Source: an uncultured Ideonella sp. (GTDB taxonomy: Bacteria; Pseudomonadota; Gammaproteobacteria; Burkholderiales; Burkholderiaceae). From it: 6,641 nucleotides of DNA. This document shows, one piece after another, positions 4,346-6,641 of the stretch; within the stretch, counting starts at the first letter, position 1, and each line of letters starts with the position of its first letter. The notes beneath the pieces were generated by a model that did no database searches, was not told the DNA's origin, and saw only the letters and a list, made by a program, of their open reading frames with translations. The position numbers and the translations under genes are program-made. The stretch spans positions 1 through 6,641 of the forward strand of contig CAMLGG010000284.1 of assembly GCA_946479475.1 (NCBI GenBank), given 5' to 3'.

Positions 4346-5989
4346 TCAGGCGCTCCAGCCGACGTCGCCCGGGCCGGTGGACGGTGTGCCGGCCAGCGTG
4401 GCCATCACGCTCAGCTCGTCGGCGCTGACCGTGGCATCGGCGCCCGAGGACTGGAAGTACAGCGCGTACGAGCTGGAGCCGTCGTCGACCATGAACACCG
4501 CCGTCTGGCCGGCGGCGTAGGCCTGGTTCGCGCTGCCGATCGCGGCGGCGGCCTGGTCGAGCAGCGCACCGCCGGCGAGGTCGGAAGTGACGATGACGAG
4601 CTCAGCGCCGGCATCGAACCCGCCGGGCCCCGCGATCGCCACCGCGTTGTCCACGACCAGGTCCCCGTTGCCCACCGGCAGCGTGGATTGGCTGACCGCG
4701 AGCCGGTCGAAGCCCGACTCGAAATCCGCCACCTGCAGGAAGCCGGGGTCCGAACCCCGGCCGGTCAGCACGAAGGTATCGGAGCCGACGTTGCCGATCA
4801 ACTGCACCTGGCCGCCCCAGGCGGAGATCGTGTCGTCGCCGATGCCGCCATCCAGGCTCAGCGAGTAGCCGTCCTGCCCGATGGCGCTCAGCCGGTCGTG
4901 CCCGCGACCGCCGTCGATCGTGATGTCACCCGCGCCGCTGCCGGCGATGGTGTCGTTGCCGCCGCCGCCGGTGATCGACAGCGGGCCGCCCGGGTAGAGC
5001 TTGTAGCCGGTGATCAGGTCGTCGCCGCTGCCGCCGTCGATGTCGACGCCCATCCCTGCGCCCCCGCGCAGCGTGTCGTTGCCGGCCCCGCCCGTCAGGG
5101 TCAGCCGGTTGTTGAGGGCGAGGACGTCGATCGCGTCGTGGCCACCGCCGCCGTCCACCGAGAGGTTGCTGTAGCCCGAGCCGCCGGTGCCGGCGATGGT
5201 GTCGTTGCCCAGGCCGCCGCCGGCGAAGGCCGTGACGTTGGTGGTGGTCATCAGGTCGGCACCGTCGCCGCCATCGAGTCCGACGCCGCCGACGAGCGTG
5301 TCGCGCCCGGCGCCTCCGGAAAGGTAGTCGCCCGACCCGTAGGGGCCGCCGGAGCCGGCCTCGAGCAGGTCGTTGCCATCCTCCCCGTACAGCGAGTTGG
5401 CCCCCTGGCCGACGTGCAGCACGTCGTCGCCCGCCCCGCCATGCAGCACGTCGTCGCCCATGATGGCGCTGCCGCCGATGAGCGTGTCGTTCCCGAGTCC
5501 GCCGATGAGGGTGTCGGAGCCGTACGGCCCGATCAGGCCGCCGCTGGTGATGTAGTCGTCGCCGCCCGCGCCGTCGAGCAGGTTGTTGCCTGCGGTGCCG
5601 TCGATGTGGTTGTCCAGGTCGTTGCCGGTCCCGTTCAGGTCGAAGGGGTAGTTCGCCTCGGTCAGGTCCAGGTTCTCGACATAGGCGGGCAAGGTGTAGT
5701 CGACGCTTGAAACGACCGTGTCGGTGCCCTGGTGGTCCAGCTCGATCACGACGTCGCCGACGTTGTCGACGAGGTAGGTGTCGTTGCCCTTGCGGCCGGC
5801 CATCTGGTCGGCCCCTTCGGCGCCGTCGATGGTGTCGTCGCCCTTGCCGCCGTGCAGGGTGTCGTCGCCCGGCGTGCCGACGATCAGCTTGCCTGGCCAC
5901 CAGCGCGATGGGCCATCGACCCAGGGCCTGAGCGCCAGGTCCTGTTGTTCCTGCCACCAGGCCTGGTCATGCAAAGCTCGCTCGTTCAT
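4346..5989 (-). CDS. RTX calcium-binding protein, type I secretion substrate
   Basis: A 547-residue RTX protein made almost entirely of glycine/aspartate repeats. Residues 1-34 are Trp-rich (W11, W12, W23, W30, W31) with no signal peptide. From about 37, nonapeptides such as GTPGDDTLHGGKGDDTI begin. Residues 68-108 hold the common segment KGNDTYLVDNVGD...YVENLDLT seen in many RTX proteins. Repeats run to about 410, and the last 276-410 form units of 18-22 residues with one GGxGxD each. Residues 418-547 are a non-repeat C-terminal module, probably including the uncleaved type I secretion signal. The protein should fold on calcium outside the cell. No catalytic domain is recognisable, so a structural, adhesive or surface-layer role is possible but unproven. 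No Cys is present. GAGGAG at 5995-6000 supports the start. The next gene upstream is a paralogue 22 nt away. Confidence 0.9.
   Translation of the reverse strand: MNERALHDQAWWQEQQDLALRPWVDGPSRWWPGKLIVGTPGDDTLHGGKGDDTIDGAEGADQMAGRKGNDTYLVDNVGDVVIELDHQGTDTVVSSVDYTLPAYVENLDLTEANYPFDLNGTGNDLDNHIDGTAGNNLLDGAGGDDYITSGGLIGPYGSDTLIGGLGNDTLIGGSAIMGDDVLHGGAGDDVLHVGQGANSLYGEDGNDLLEAGSGGPYGSGDYLSGGAGRDTLVGGVGLDGGDGADLMTTTNVTAFAGGGLGNDTIAGTGGSGYSNLSVDGGGGHDAIDVLALNNRLTLTGGAGNDTLRGGAGMGVDIDGGSGDDLITGYKLYPGGPLSITGGGGNDTIAGSGAGDITIDGGRGHDRLSAIGQDGYSLSLDGGIGDDTISAWGGQVQLIGNVGSDTFVLTGRGSDPGFLQVADFESGFDRLAVSQSTLPVGNGDLVVDNAVAIAGPGGFDAGAELVIVTSDLAGGALLDQAAAAIGSANQAYAAGQTAVFMVDDGSSSYALYFQSSGADATVSADELSVMATLAGTPSTGPGDVGWSA
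4349..4738 (-). repeat. C-terminal module shared by the two RTX genes, copy A
   Basis: This codes for the last 130 residues of the complete RTX protein. It aligns without gaps to the last 130 residues of the neighbouring RTX gene (6015-6404), with about 89 identities by hand count. The best conserved blocks are PVGNGDLVVD, AYAAGQTAVFMVDDG and LYFQSSG, and both end in WSA. Conservation of the C-terminus in proteins that otherwise vary fits a secretion-targeting or C-terminal folding cap module. Confidence 0.85.
4760..5881 (-). repeat. RTX glycine/aspartate repeat array
   Basis: This codes for residues 37-410 of the RTX protein: many degenerate copies of the calcium-binding nonapeptide GGxGxDxLx. 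The DNA shows repeating blocks such as GTGTCGTTGCC and GTCGTCGCC on the plus strand, unequal in spacing. This is protein-coding repeat DNA, not a CRISPR array or noncoding satellite. Confidence 0.85.
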
Positions 5990-5994
5990 GCCTG

Positions 5995-6000
5995 CTCCTC
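5995..6000 (-). promoter_or_regulatory. Ribosome-binding site of the RTX gene
   Basis: Read on the minus strand this is GAGGAG, 5 nt before the ATG at 5989. It lies in the 22-nt gap after the upstream RTX gene's stop codon at 6012, supporting both the start and translation from a shared transcript. Confidence 0.75.
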
Positions 6001-6011
6001 GGAACCGCGCC

Positions 6012-6641
6012 TCAGGCGCTCCACACGATGTCGTCGATGGTGGTCGATGCGCAGCCGTCGAGCCGGCCGATGATGCTGAGCTCGGCTGCGCTCACCACGG
6101 CGTCGCTGCCGGACGACTGGAAGTACAGCGCCCACGAGTTCGTGCCGTCGTCGACCATGAAGACGGCCGTCTGGCCGGCCGCATAGGCACCATTGGCGCT
6201 CCCGATGGCGGCAGCCGCCTTGCTCAGCGTCAATCCGCCGGCCACATCCGTCTCGACGATCACCAGTTCGGCCGAGGCCTCGAACCCGCCGGGGCCGCTG
6301 ACCGACACCGCGCCATCCACCACCAGGTCGCCGTTGCCCACCGGCAGGCTGCCTTGGCTGACGGTCAGCAGGTCCAGGCCGCTGGCGAAGTCGGTGACGG
6401 TCACCATCTCGATGCCGTAGGTTTCCTTCGAGGACAGCGTGAAGCGGTCGCCGTCCTCGCCACCGGTCAGGTAGCGCACGCCTGCCCCGCTGGACAGCGC
6501 GTCGCTGCCCAAGCCCCCGTCGAGGTACATGGTGCTGCCGGAGGCTCCCCACGCATAGAGCCGGTCATCCCCGGAGCCCCCGTCGACGTGCGCCGTGCCG
6601 TGGTTCGCGTAGCAGGAGATCGTGTCGCTGCCGTCGCCGCC
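6012..6641 (-). CDS. RTX calcium-binding protein, partial (5' part beyond the window)
   Basis: The reading frame runs open from the right edge to a TGA at 6012-6014, giving 209 visible residues with no start inside the window that need be the true one; the ATG at 6530 is internal. Visible repeats are GGDGSDTIS, VDGGSGDDRLYAWG, YLDGGLGSDALS and LTGGEDGDRF, spaced about one beta-roll turn apart. A 130-residue C-terminal module matching that of the downstream RTX protein follows, ending VWSA. The protein is presumably secreted by a type I system and folds with calcium. Two Cys are present (in ISCYAN and DGCAS), unusual for this class. It is the upstream member of a tandem pair, so its promoter lies outside the window. 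Full length and any N-terminal domain cannot be judged. Confidence 0.88.
   Translation of the reverse strand, partial: GGDGSDTISCYANHGTAHVDGGSGDDRLYAWGASGSTMYLDGGLGSDALSSGAGVRYLTGGEDGDRFTLSSKETYGIEMVTVTDFASGLDLLTVSQGSLPVGNGDLVVDGAVSVSGPGGFEASAELVIVETDVAGGLTLSKAAAAIGSANGAYAAGQTAVFMVDDGTNSWALYFQSSGSDAVVSAAELSIIGRLDGCASTTIDDIVWSA
6015..6404 (-). repeat. C-terminal module shared by the two RTX genes, copy B
   Basis: This is the counterpart of 4349-4738 and codes for the last 130 residues of the partial RTX protein. Differences cluster in the last 20 residues (DGCASTTIDDIVWSA here against AGTPSTGPGDVGWSA) and near the start of the module, while the middle is strongly conserved. This suggests an older duplication kept under selection rather than a recent copy. 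Confidence 0.85.

Noticed and set aside
4329..4349. CTGAGC/GCTCAG hairpin as an intrinsic terminator between convergent genes
   Set aside because: The stem is only 6 bp, the loop is 9 nt, and there is no T-run on either strand.
4688..5710. 340-residue plus-strand open frame opposite the RTX repeats
   Set aside because: The Val/Ala/Gln-rich repeats merely mirror the RTX codon repeats on the other strand; there is no independent evidence of coding.
4760..5881. Possible CRISPR or satellite array
   Set aside because: The repeating DNA blocks are degenerate, unevenly spaced and in frame with glycine/aspartate nonapeptides, so they are explained by the RTX protein.

Overview
The window is very GC-rich, and its genes use GC-rich third codon positions. 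Every gene has a normal bacterial layout with Shine-Dalgarno sites. The protein families present (an AzoR-type flavoenzyme, pirin, a DUF4397 lipoprotein, a flagellin-like protein and RTX proteins for type I secretion) and the codon style fit a Gram-negative betaproteobacterium, most likely of the order Burkholderiales. No rRNA or other taxonomic marker is present, so this placement is an inference.

Layout from left to right. Positions 1-344 hold no convincing gene. They carry a 35-bp direct repeat flanking a strongly structured interval, followed by two clear inverted repeats upstream of the first gene. At 345-1915 (+) lies a two-gene operon: an FMN-dependent NADH-azoreductase/quinone reductase (azoR) and a pirin-family cupin. 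A hairpin at 1925-1948 ends this operon and also, with a better U-tract, the converging minus-strand gene. That gene (1988-3283, -) encodes a predicted outer-membrane lipoprotein with four related beta-rich segments of the DUF4397 type. Diverging from it, a compact flagellin-like protein is encoded on the plus strand (3520-4332). It keeps the helical N- and C-terminal flagellin core and almost nothing between. It converges, with only 13 nt between the stop codons, on two tandem minus-strand RTX calcium-binding protein genes (4346-5989 complete; 6012-6641 entering from the right edge and cut at its 5' side).

The two RTX genes are 22 nt apart, with a strong Shine-Dalgarno site in the gap, so they probably form one transcript. 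Their last 130 residues align without a gap and are about two-thirds identical by hand count. Their beta-roll repeats share an unusual plan, with one canonical GGxGxD motif per turn of about 18-22 residues. No type I secretion transporter gene is visible in the window.

No complete new multi-gene system can be shown here. The parts most worth a second look are the orphan-looking flagellin-like protein, the shared RTX C-terminal module, the one-sided RTX repeats, and the repeat/hairpin element at the left end.
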